The translations under genes and the position numbers were made by a program. Positions 23,401 through 30,837 of a stretch of 64,000 nt of DNA are shown here, in pieces. The notes beneath the pieces are model-generated. The model saw nothing but the letters and a program-made list of their open reading frames with translations, did no database searches and was not told the DNA's origin. Location of the stretch: contig NZ_JAPJIV010000013.1 of NCBI RefSeq assembly GCF_026241895.1, positions 62,001-126,000 of the forward strand, given 5' to 3'. Origin of the DNA: Pseudomonas sp. RIT-562. Its GTDB lineage: Bacteria > Pseudomonadota > Gammaproteobacteria > Pseudomonadales > Pseudomonadaceae. Position 1 is the first letter of the stretch, and each line of letters begins with the position of its first letter.

Positions 23401-26038
23401 CCAGAGCCAGCTCAACAACTTTGACGCAATGATTGGCGTCGGCATCCGCTGGCCGGCGACCACCTCGTTGGCTGCTCACCTGCTCGACACGCACATGGGA
23501 CGCCTGATCGAAGCCCATCGCGGTACCTCCCGCTCCAACGACGCGTTGTACATGGAGCGTTACGCCCTGAAGGGCCCGCGCGCCTTCAACTATATAAAAA
23601 TGGCCCTGGGAGTCGTGCCGTACGTCGGCACCGTCATTTCCATCTACGATGCCTGGACCGATGCCAACAAAGCGGTAGCGGCCTTGCTGCGCGGAAAAAT
23701 TGCCGAGGGCCTGTGCGAAATCGAATCGATGCTGACCTCACTGATCGACGCGACCATGGACCTGGTGCCCGGGGAAACGGCGTCATCGGCGCTGTCGCGC
23801 ACGGCCCGTGCTCTAACCCGCGCGCGTCAGATAAAGAGGCTGGCCGGACACGCCAGTGCACTCAAGGCAACCTCGCTTCGCCACGCCGAACAGGTAGCGC
23901 AACGCTTTACCGGCTACGAGTATGAAAAGCCCATCTCGCTGTCCGGTCTGCAGCCGGCGACCCACGGGATCCATCACAACATCTACCGTCATGCGGACGG
24001 CGACTTCATCGTGCGCCAGGGGCGCATATTTCAGGTGGAACGCAGCGCAGATTCCCGTAACTGGCGCCTGAGTGGCAACAGTCAGAAAACCTACAAGCAG
24101 CCCCTCGCGCTCGATGAAGCCGGGCAATGGGATACTTACTACGGCGTCTACGGCGTCGCATTTGAAGGTGGTGGCCTTGGTGGTGGACAGGTAATGGGTC
24201 ACCTGGCCGAGACGCTTGATCCGCTTTGGCCAGCGGTTATTCGTCAGCGGTTGCCACGCTGGTGGGTCGATCAGGTGTATCGGCGTCAAGGTCAGCTGGA
24301 AGACACCGCCGATAACCTTGCACGTCGCTTCAATACACAATGCAAGCAAACCGAAGCAGCGCTTGAACGGTACAGGGCCCGCAGCCCGGAACAGCGTTCC
24401 GCATTAGCACGAGAGGCGGAAAAGGCCTGTATTGCAGACATCGAACTGGGCATCCAGCGGTACGAGGCGCTGACCGAACTGCGCGGCTTGAGCAGCGGCA
24501 ACAAGAAAACCACCGCCCTGCAGATGCGCAGTGATTGTGCCTGGCTGGTGACTGACCGGTACGTAAACCGCGTCCATATCACCGGCGGTCGAATTACTGC
24601 CTTGGTGGATGAAGCTGATGCGCTGTCGGCCCGCCTGGATATCGTAGCGACGGGCAATCTCGACGAGTACCTGGGCATACTCGAAGAGCTGCGCAACGTG
24701 CGGGTGCAGATCGTGCGCGAAATGGATCTCATTGACGAGCTGATGGCCAAGATGAACCAATGGTTTGGCGAAATCATTGCGCCCAAGAAAAACCGCGTCA
24801 AACCTACCCAGAACGAGACCGTATTCTCCGATCTGAAACAATCGGTGGAATTAATCAATCAGCGTTCCAGCGAAGCCAAGGTGCTGATTGTAAAAACCGG
24901 ACATCTGCTGGAAATGGTCAAGCGTGTTGGCACCACCAGCGACATGTCCTGGGTTGACCTGCAGCGCCAGACCCGCCCCATACGCTCCCGATTCGAGCGC
25001 GCCCTGCTCGCGCAATTCGGGCTGACGGAAGCAGCAGCCTCTCGCGCACAGCGCAACCAGATACTTGCAGACTGCGTGGAGTCTTACGCCAAATATCGCC
25101 GAGGCATGCAGGCATGGACCAGTGGCTATCCCCAGCATTTCCACCTGGACGTCGTCGAACCTCTGCTGAACAACATCGAGAAACTCTCCGAGCGCGCGCG
25201 TAAGGGCCTGGATAAGCCCGCTGCCGATAGACCGGCCGGCCAGCACACGCAAAAAATCTTCACCACCGAAGACGGCCAGTTGCTGATCGGCGTCGAACGT
25301 TGGGAGCCTACCACCCAGAGGCATCAATACACCCTCACAGGAACGGGGGGGCACGTGGAAATCTGGGAACAGTCCAGCCCCGGTAAATTCCGCCTGCTGA
25401 ACCCTCAGCCGGCCGTACCCCAATCCCCTCCCAGGGATCTGCAGGCTCTGGTGACTGATGCCCGCAACCGCCTGGATTCCCAGGCGACCTATCAAACCAG
25501 AGTGCAGTCTTATGCCGACAAAGACATGCTGCCGGTGGACCTTGAACACATGATGCTCAGCGAGGCGGAGGAGCTTGCTCGCCGTGCCGCAGCCATCGAG
25601 GAGATTGCCCCGGGCAACGAACTGATCCCGCAACTGCGGGCCAGGGCTGCCGAATTGAAACTCACCGGACGCTCAATGCGCACCCGGCAGTCGCTGCGCA
25701 GCAAAAAACCCACCGATGGCATGCTCGACGATCTGGTCCGCCAGAACGCGGTGGAAATTCGCAAAACCCAACCGATCAAACACCTTGGAAAACGTCGCGA
25801 CGGTCGGAACGACTACATGCAGGAGTACGAAGTACGAGACCTGCAGCAAACACCGCCGACATTGTTATGGTATGCGCACTTCCATTACACCCGGGCTGCG
25901 CCGGTTTTCACCGAGTTCGAAAAAGCTCACTTGAAGTTACCGGAGCACCGGTTCCTGACCCATGCCGACGACGCCGAGTTGCCCTACTCCGATATAGGCA
26001 AACAATCGGCTGCGCTCGTGCACTTCGAAAACCTCTGA
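20420..26038 (+). CDS. Giant toxin-like protein, dermonecrotic-toxin domain (DUF6543) type
   Basis: About 1872 residues from the ATG at 20420; a GTG at 20384 would add 12, and neither has a strong RBS. No signal peptide. The middle contains a long helical module, then a hydrophobic stretch (about residues 1056-1105, FNYIKMALGVVPYVGTVIS) that could insert into membrane. A beta-rich segment follows (GDFIVRQGRIFQVERSADS onward) with the same layout as the giant protein at 46734. The C-terminus (about 1300-1640) is rich in helices. The DUF6543/dermonecrotic family link is from remembered Pseudomonas proteins of this size. No catalytic motif, immunity gene or secretion gene was found nearby. It ends convergent with metE. 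Confidence 0.7.
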   Translation: MTEKLDFEFSPAPAIFTPSSSPMPLLRDTSLYFSASARWQESRQGWLDLLGATPGIRDTIVHLLKSELDLDGQKAGLQFGASPGRAQHFVSFTDACAFVLQHPTLETALDQQCQVSGLDQTHALAKLTPMQMLERLKDLDLLQAHLLRWRNFWEGRATGTAISRQAWTILHYRSHFEAAAQLAYAEKTLTKEQLAPLLLIIDPPATGLTLKGLPIHTEQLALVLSNQSRVKLTGAWVITVGDSASVTNLLYLPSRPVAIQAFNQRSDMEDWLAQQALVPIGLPVDNLSFEYTARTDPLTVGASDLLAGRQQAQVSALRHGSRGKSGLAANGARALVQVEQVEQQTRIASLIASPPKPTAAPEEITQAVQPLFGSLYPDTLLEMRQAALANQREALEKLFEETGDSAGLQSFKDQFKALESAEKAADLAAHDLLHRSRTLDLVTFQRAVTDLYCAHKSGLRAEVALQVALNQLDSDEQTLLLALLDTPDDPGTDPVAASLTLTLTLTEQVAGKTTVHSQELAGAILMTRADALADAASAHSVLLYWPGSGGGLQRFANRRELEQDLLRISNPDSGMTLALSKISGDALQYGLNRLTSEFEEQAGEIRQRHADPAQSTQRAEQLDILRRRTRALLQVPVHAARNLGFAHLQEQERSGTLTANIPDWLKNLSEDHRQRLKRLINAYIQSMYRSHELMSIALEPRDDFTRKHLNERLRKDFLVQGNFSVTLDLPDSVREEYHFVEAPGAPGTPKKLVLVPSTARSKMTLEDLAQHNIDNTPSMSREPLVLRLGFMQVAVTTNVDSERQALKNGITLAYLKRVLPELDLPAAYEKLIRKAFHGGADESAFVVEHRRESLIEPWHLMLQLQGETAVLQKHISADDLQVLKIAMSADAAQAWNVDGKRIVLLPAFLAPGGKDTPNEGPVTLAGVTFVEEQVGGATLLYTPDSPDEQFLRRFDSLEQARKALYNLCLQDKWASYLAGRAILGEVAAHKSRITQSQLNNFDAMIGVGIRWPATTSLAAHLLDTHMGRLIEAHRGTSRSNDALYMERYALKGPRAFNYIKMALGVVPYVGTVISIYDAWTDANKAVAALLRGKIAEGLCEIESMLTSLIDATMDLVPGETASSALSRTARALTRARQIKRLAGHASALKATSLRHAEQVAQRFTGYEYEKPISLSGLQPATHGIHHNIYRHADGDFIVRQGRIFQVERSADSRNWRLSGNSQKTYKQPLALDEAGQWDTYYGVYGVAFEGGGLGGGQVMGHLAETLDPLWPAVIRQRLPRWWVDQVYRRQGQLEDTADNLARRFNTQCKQTEAALERYRARSPEQRSALAREAEKACIADIELGIQRYEALTELRGLSSGNKKTTALQMRSDCAWLVTDRYVNRVHITGGRITALVDEADALSARLDIVATGNLDEYLGILEELRNVRVQIVREMDLIDELMAKMNQWFGEIIAPKKNRVKPTQNETVFSDLKQSVELINQRSSEAKVLIVKTGHLLEMVKRVGTTSDMSWVDLQRQTRPIRSRFERALLAQFGLTEAAASRAQRNQILADCVESYAKYRRGMQAWTSGYPQHFHLDVVEPLLNNIEKLSERARKGLDKPAADRPAGQHTQKIFTTEDGQLLIGVERWEPTTQRHQYTLTGTGGHVEIWEQSSPGKFRLLNPQPAVPQSPPRDLQALVTDARNRLDSQATYQTRVQSYADKDMLPVDLEHMMLSEAEELARRAAAIEEIAPGNELIPQLRARAAELKLTGRSMRTRQSLRSKKPTDGMLDDLVRQNAVEIRKTQPIKHLGKRRDGRNDYMQEYEVRDLQQTPPTLLWYAHFHYTRAAPVFTEFEKAHLKLPEHRFLTHADDAELPYSDIGKQSAALVHFENL

Positions 26039-26044
26039 GACGCA

Positions 26045-26072
26045 AAGAGGAGCGGGATGGCCCGCTCCTCTT
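26045..26072. terminator. Bidirectional hairpin between the giant toxin gene and metE
   Basis: A perfect 12-base-pair stem (AAGAGGAGCGGG/CCCGCTCCTCTT) with an ATGG loop lies in the 39-base gap between convergent genes. The stem ends in A2/T2 but no long T run follows, so termination strength is uncertain. Confidence 0.75.
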
Positions 26073-26077
26073 ATGGT

Positions 26078-28390
26078 TTATGCCAATTGACTGCGCAGCT
26101 GCCGTGCCGCCGCCACCATATTTACCAGTGCTGCCTCGGTCTCCGGCCACGCGCGGGTCTTCAATCCGCAATCAGGATTGACCCAGAGCCGCTCGGCCGG
26201 AATCCGTGCGGCCGCCTTGCGCAGCAAGCTGATCATCTCAGCGGTATCCGGCACTCGCGGCGAGTGAATGTCATAGACACCCGGGCCGATATCATTGGGG
26301 TAGTCGAACGCCTCAAAGGCTTCCAGCAACTCCATGTCCGAGCGCGAGGTTTCTATGGTTATCACATCGGCATCCATCGACGCGATGGCCTGGATAACAT
26401 CGTTGAATTCGCTGTAGCACATGTGGGTGTGGATCTGGGTCTCGTCGCGCACTCCGGAAGCGGTCAGGCGGAACGCTTCAACCGCCCATTCCAGGTACTC
26501 CTGCCATTGCGCCTGGCGCAGAGGCAGGCCTTCGCGGAACGCCGCTTCATCGATTTGCACTATCTTGATGCCGGCTTTTTCCAGGTCCACCACCTCGTCA
26601 CGCAGGGCCAGGGCCAATTGTCGGGCCTGCACTTTGCGCGAGACGTCTTCCCGGGGGAACGACCACATCAGCATGGTCACGGGGCCAGTCAGCATGCCCT
26701 TCATCACCTTGTCGGTCAGGCTTTGCGCATAGGTGATCCAGTCCACCGTCATGGCGCGGGGGCGGCTCAGGTCGCCATAGATGATCGCGGGTTTCACGCA
26801 ACGTGAACCATAACTCTGCACCCAACCGAACCGGGTGAAGAGATACCCCTCAAGCTGCTCGGCGAAGTACTCGACCATGTCGTTGCGTTCGGCTTCACCG
26901 TGTACCAGCACGTCCAGGCCCAGACGCTCCTGGACTTGCACCGCATGCCGGATTTCGCTGTGCATCGCATCGGTGTAGTCGTTGGCCGACAGCTTGCCTT
27001 GCTTGAAGGCCTGGCGCGCGAGACGGATCGAGCCGGTCTGCGGGAATGAGCCGATAGTGGTCGTCGGGAATGCCGGCAACTGCAGACGGGCACGCTGTTG
27101 TTCAATGCGCTGGGCAAACGGCGATTGACGCTGGCTGTCAGTGGCCGCTACCGCCGCAACACGGGCCTGCACTTGCGCCTTGTGGATTCGCGGCGACTCG
27201 GCGCGACTCGCGGCAATGGCATTGCTTTCGGCCAACGCGGCTCGCACCTTGGGCGCTTGTGGGTCGTTCAGCGCATCACGCAATACGGCGATCTCGCCGC
27301 ACTTCTGCACGGCAAATGCCAACCAGCTTTTCAGTTCCGGATCGAGTTTGTCTTCGCGATCCAGATCCACCGGGCTGTGCAGCAGAGAACACGAACTGCT
27401 GACCCACAGGTTGTCGCCGAAACGCTCTTGGGCCGGTTGCAGTTGCGCCAGCACCGACTCCAGCTCGCAGCGCCAGACATTGCGCCCGTTCACCAGGCCC
27501 ACTGAGAGGATTTTGTAGGTTGGCAGGCGATCCAGTACCTGGCCCAGTTGATCCGGCGCACGCACGGCGTCGATATGCAGGCCGTGCACCGGCAGGCCGA
27601 CTGCCAGGCCGAGGTTGTCTTGCAGCCCGCTGAAGTAAGTCGCCAGGAGTTTTTTCAGCGGCGAGTACTGGAGGATGTGATAGGCGCGTTCAAACGCACT
27701 TTTCCACGCCTGCGGCAGGTCCAGGGTCAGAATCGGTTCGTCGATCTGCACCCATTCCACGCCTTGGGCGGCAAGGCGACTGAGGATTTCGTTGTAGACC
27801 GGCAACAGGCGTTCAAGCAAATCGAGCCTGTCGAAGTCATCTCCTTTGGCTTTGCCCAGCCACAGGTAGGTCAGCGGGCCGATGATGACCGGCTTGACGG
27901 AGTGGCCGAGCGCCAGAGCTTCGTCGACTTCATTGAACAATTGCTCCCAGCTGAGTTTGAACTGCTGATCGGCGCTGAACTCAGGGACCAGGTAGTGGTA
28001 GTTGGTATCGAACCACTTGGTCAGTTCCTGGGCGTATTGCGTCTTCCCGTGCTCGCCGCCGCAGCAGCTGGCAGTGGCGCCGCGGGCCATGGCGAACAGG
28101 GTGTCGAGGGTCGGCAGGCCGTTCTCGTCCTTGGCACTGTCGAAACGTTGCGGGATCACGCCGAAGGTCAGGGAATGAGTCAACACCTGGTCATACCAGG
28201 CGAAGTCGCCGACCGGCAGCAAGTCGATGCCGGCATCTTTTTGCAATTGCCAATGGGTAGCGCGCAACTGGCGGCCGACGCTTTGCAGCGCGGCCTGGTC
28301 GAGGTCGCCCTTCCAATAGGATTCAAGGGCTTTTTTCAGTTCGCGGTCTGCGCCGATGCGGGGGAAACCAAGGGTGTGCGCCAATGCCAT
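26078..28390 (-). CDS. metE: Cobalamin-independent methionine synthase
   Basis: Transfers a methyl group from 5-methyltetrahydropteroyltriglutamate to homocysteine, the last step of methionine synthesis, in the cytosol. Length 770 aa, with the two-barrel MetE architecture. The C-terminal barrel shows zinc ligands in HTHMCYSEF and NPDCGLKTR, and the N-terminus MALAHTLGFPRIG is the family start. It is divergent from metR, the usual arrangement, with a MetR-like palindrome in the 119-base gap. MetR with homocysteine would activate it. Confidence 0.98.
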   Translation of the reverse strand: MALAHTLGFPRIGADRELKKALESYWKGDLDQAALQSVGRQLRATHWQLQKDAGIDLLPVGDFAWYDQVLTHSLTFGVIPQRFDSAKDENGLPTLDTLFAMARGATASCCGGEHGKTQYAQELTKWFDTNYHYLVPEFSADQQFKLSWEQLFNEVDEALALGHSVKPVIIGPLTYLWLGKAKGDDFDRLDLLERLLPVYNEILSRLAAQGVEWVQIDEPILTLDLPQAWKSAFERAYHILQYSPLKKLLATYFSGLQDNLGLAVGLPVHGLHIDAVRAPDQLGQVLDRLPTYKILSVGLVNGRNVWRCELESVLAQLQPAQERFGDNLWVSSSCSLLHSPVDLDREDKLDPELKSWLAFAVQKCGEIAVLRDALNDPQAPKVRAALAESNAIAASRAESPRIHKAQVQARVAAVAATDSQRQSPFAQRIEQQRARLQLPAFPTTTIGSFPQTGSIRLARQAFKQGKLSANDYTDAMHSEIRHAVQVQERLGLDVLVHGEAERNDMVEYFAEQLEGYLFTRFGWVQSYGSRCVKPAIIYGDLSRPRAMTVDWITYAQSLTDKVMKGMLTGPVTMLMWSFPREDVSRKVQARQLALALRDEVVDLEKAGIKIVQIDEAAFREGLPLRQAQWQEYLEWAVEAFRLTASGVRDETQIHTHMCYSEFNDVIQAIASMDADVITIETSRSDMELLEAFEAFDYPNDIGPGVYDIHSPRVPDTAEMISLLRKAAARIPAERLWVNPDCGLKTRAWPETEAALVNMVAAARQLRSQLA

Positions 28391-28452
28391 GGTGAATGCT
28401 CTCTATCAAAGGGGTGCAAAACATGGCGCTATTGTCGACAGCCAGGCCAACA

Positions 28453-28465
28453 TGAGACAAACTCA
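28453..28465. promoter_or_regulatory. MetR-like palindrome in the metE-metR gap
   Basis: TGAG-ACAAA-CTCA is a perfect 4-5-4 inverted repeat, differing from the enterobacterial MetR consensus TGAA-N5-TTCA by one symmetric change. It lies 63 bases before the metE start and 45 before metR. No better match was seen in the gap. Confidence 0.5.
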
Positions 28466-28509
28466 ACCTTTTCGTGTTGATCACAAGTTTTCCTCATGGA
28501 GCCCCCCCG

Positions 28510-29427
28510 GTGCTTGAAATACGCCACCTGAAAACCCTGCACGCCCTGCGCGAAGCCGACAGCCTGGTCGATGCGGCCGACCGCCTGCACCTGACTCAGT
28601 CGGCCTTGTCTCACCAGTTCAAGGAGCTGGAAGAGCGCATGGGCATGCCGCTGTTCGTGCGCAAAACCAAGCCCGTACGCTTTACCAGCGCAGGTTTGCG
28701 CCTGCTGCAATTGGCCGATGCTACGTTGCCGCTGTTGCGTGGCGCCGAACGCGACATCGCCCGGCTGGCGGGGGGCACGGCGGGACGCTTGCACATGGCA
28801 ATCGAATGCCACAGTTGCTTCCAGTGGCTGATGCCGACCATCGACCAGTTCCGCGATGCGTGGCCGGAAGTCGAACTGGACCTGGCTTCGGGGTTTTCTT
28901 TCGCCCCGCTGCCGGCCCTGGCGCGCGGCGATCTGGACCTGGTGGTGACGTCGGACCCGCTGGAGCTGGCGGGCATCACCTATGTGCCGCTGTTCACCTA
29001 CGAGGCAATGCTCGCTGTCGCCAACCAGCACCGTCTGGCCAGCAAGGCTTACATTGTTCCCGAAGACCTGATCAGTGAAACCCTGATCACCTACCCGGTG
29101 GAACGTGACCGGCTGGACATCTTCACTCGCTTCCTGGAGCCGGCAGATATCGAGCCGGCACAGGTTCGCACCTCGGAACTCACGGTGATGATGATGCAAT
29201 TGGTGGCCAGCGGCCGTGGCGTGTGCGGCATGCCCCACTGGGCGCTGCATGAATACAGCTCAAGGGGTTATGTGAAAGCCAAGCGGCTTGGCGAGAAAGG
29301 TTTGTTCGCGACGCTGTATGCGGGAATTCGTGCGGACATGCTGGACGCACCCTACATGCGCGACTTTTTGCTGACGGCCAAAGACACCTCGTTCTCGACC
29401 CTGGATGGGGTCAGCGCGGTTCGGTAG
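28510..29427 (+). CDS. metR: LysR-family regulator of methionine biosynthesis
   Basis: A 305-residue LysR-type activator. The N-terminal helix-turn-helix (about residues 18-37, LVDAADRLHLTQSALSHQFK) precedes the effector-binding domain, whose inducer is homocysteine in known MetR proteins. The GTG at 28510 is chosen as start: GGAG lies eight bases upstream and the sequence then matches the family N-terminus (VLEIRHLKTL). An upstream GTG at 28474 has no RBS. Divergent from metE. Confidence 0.95.
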   Translation: MLEIRHLKTLHALREADSLVDAADRLHLTQSALSHQFKELEERMGMPLFVRKTKPVRFTSAGLRLLQLADATLPLLRGAERDIARLAGGTAGRLHMAIECHSCFQWLMPTIDQFRDAWPEVELDLASGFSFAPLPALARGDLDLVVTSDPLELAGITYVPLFTYEAMLAVANQHRLASKAYIVPEDLISETLITYPVERDRLDIFTRFLEPADIEPAQVRTSELTVMMMQLVASGRGVCGMPHWALHEYSSRGYVKAKRLGEKGLFATLYAGIRADMLDAPYMRDFLLTAKDTSFSTLDGVSAVR

Positions 29428-29460
29428 TCGGGGTACAGCTGGCTGAATTGAGCTGGCTGA

Positions 29461-29520
29461 ACTGCAACTGCATCTGCAACTGCAACTGCACTGCAGAACT
29501 GAACTGAACTGAACTGAACT
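29461..29520. repeat. Short tandem repeats, AACTG/AACTGC units
   Basis: Irregular AACTGC/ATCTGC units (29461-29495) pass into four and a half regular AACTG units (29497-29520). The array stops six bases before a REPIN. No ORF of note covers it. See the matching array on the other side of the REPIN. Confidence 0.85.
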
Positions 29521-29525
29521 CAACA

Positions 29526-29595
29526 CTGTGGGAGCAAAGCTTGCTCGCGATGGCGATCTTATTGGCCCCATCGCGGGCAAGCCTTGCTCCCACAG
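29526..29595. repeat. Compact REPIN, GTGGGAGCAAAGCTTGCTCGCGAT family
   Basis: Imperfect inverted arms beginning CTGTGGGAGC and ending GCTCCCACAG, with a shorter spacer than the other REPINs. It is sandwiched between two tandem-repeat arrays in the gap between metR and the LysE gene. Confidence 0.85.
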
Positions 29596-29657
29596 TTTCC
29601 ACAGTTTCCACAGTTCCACAGTTCCACAGCTCCACAGCTCCACAGCTCCACAGTTCC
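29590..29657. repeat. Minisatellite of CCACAG-containing 8-9 base units
   Basis: Successive units TTTCCACAG (twice), TTCCACAG (twice) and CTCCACAG (three times), then a decayed copy. The unit overlaps the REPIN terminus CTCCCACAG, suggesting that the array grew from the REPIN end. It finishes about 25 bases before the stop codon of the LysE gene. Confidence 0.85.
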
Positions 29658-29682
29658 CATAGTCCCAGCTATCTTCAATTCT

Positions 29683-30321
29683 TCAAGCCGCCTTGCGCTG
29701 CTCCAGCATCAACCGCACCGCCAGCGCAGCCAACACAAACCCCATGAAATAACGCTGCACCGCCAGCCAGGTCGGGTTGTTGACGAACCAGGAAGCAATG
29801 CCCGCGGCAAACACCGCAATCAGCAAGTTGACGCAGAAACTCACGCTGATCTGGGTCAGCCCCAGCACGACACTTTGAGTGAACACGGAGCCATGTTCAG
29901 GCGAGATGAACTGCGGGAACACCGACAGATAAAACACCGCAATCTTCGGGTTCAGGGCGCTGGTCAAAAAGCCCATGGTCACCAGTTTTCGCGCCGAGTC
30001 CGGCGGCAGCTGCTGCGCTTCGAACGGTGATCGCGCGCCCGGCCGCACCGCTTGCCAGGCCAGCCACAGCAGGTACAGCGCGCCCGCCCACTTCAGCACT
30101 TCGTAAGCCAACGGCACCGCGAGAAATACTGCCGTCAGGCCCGCCGCCGCAGCGAACAGGTGCACGAAGAATCCCGCCACCACTCCCAGCAAGGAAACCA
30201 CACCGGCCTTACGCCCCTGGCAGATGGAGCGAGAGATCAGGTAGATCATGTTTGGCCCCGGCGTGAGCACCATCAGCAACGCGGCGGCGGCAAAAATCAG
30301 CAGCTCTTGAAGTGGAATCAT
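29683..30321 (-). CDS. LysE/RhtB family exporter
   Basis: A 212-residue inner-membrane protein with about six hydrophobic spans. The family motif LTPGPNMIYLISRS is near residues 20-33. LysE/RhtB proteins export amino acids or related small metabolites; the substrate here is unknown. The start at 30321 (MIPLQEL) is chosen because AAGGA lies six bases upstream; the ATG at 30327 would be on top of that RBS. A NUDIX gene follows upstream on the same strand with a 24-base gap, possibly one transcript. Confidence 0.88.
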   Translation of the reverse strand: MIPLQELLIFAAAALLMVLTPGPNMIYLISRSICQGRKAGVVSLLGVVAGFFVHLFAAAAGLTAVFLAVPLAYEVLKWAGALYLLWLAWQAVRPGARSPFEAQQLPPDSARKLVTMGFLTSALNPKIAVFYLSVFPQFISPEHGSVFTQSVVLGLTQISVSFCVNLLIAVFAAGIASWFVNNPTWLAVQRYFMGFVLAALAVRLMLEQRKAA

Positions 30322-30345
30322 GGGCAATCCTTCGACCGTAAAAGA

Positions 30346-30774
30346 TCAGGCAGTCGCGATGACCGAGGCTCGATAAAACGGCAGGATCAGCTCTCGTGTC
30401 AATGGCGCCAACATGACCTCGCCATCGGTGGCCGGGTCGATCCAGATGACCTCCTCAATTTCCGCCGCTGGCGACACGTCTGCGGCAATCGTCAGCTGGA
30501 ACAACTCTGCCTGTACGACAAAACCCGGCTCGTTGGCCGCCGGGGCGCTGAACTGGCCAAGGTAGGCCACGTGCGCAGGATCGATCCGCAGCCCCAACTC
30601 CTCTTCCAGCTCCCGCACCAGCGCGTGCACCGGCAACTCATCGGCTTCGATCTTGCCGCCGGGTTGCATGAACGCTGTGGTCCCGCGTTTGCGTACCAGT
30701 AGCGTGCGCCCATCCGGGCCGATCAGCAGCGCCGCGGCGATGTGGATAACGCGGTCGGTTGAATTAACCGTCAT
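30346..30774 (-). CDS. NUDIX hydrolase
   Basis: A 142-residue NUDIX protein. The box GGKIEADELPVHALVRELEE continuing to ELGL fits G-x5-E-x7-R-E-U-x-E-E-x-G-U and is preceded by MQPGG. Such enzymes cleave nucleoside diphosphate-linked compounds with Mg2+; the substrate is unknown. The start at 30774 (MTVNSTDRV) has AGGA eight bases upstream, and the in-frame extension to 30822 lacks an RBS. Located between the LysE gene and the YN-GYP regulator, all on the minus strand. Confidence 0.88.
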   Translation of the reverse strand: MTVNSTDRVIHIAAALLIGPDGRTLLVRKRGTTAFMQPGGKIEADELPVHALVRELEEELGLRIDPAHVAYLGQFSAPAANEPGFVVQAELFQLTIAADVSPAAEIEEVIWIDPATDGEVMLAPLTRELILPFYRASVIATA

Positions 30775-30837
30775 GAAGGAGATCCTGCCCTGGAAAAAAG
30801 CGCAAGGATACAGGTCCGCCAAGCGGTTCCCAATCGA

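Noticed and set aside
28391..28452. Riboswitch before metE (SAM, SAH or B12 type)
   Set aside because: The leader is too short (under 120 bases) and shows no conserved structured core.
29590..29657. Possible CRISPR-like repeats
   Set aside because: Units of 8-9 bases are directly adjacent with no spacers; this is a minisatellite.
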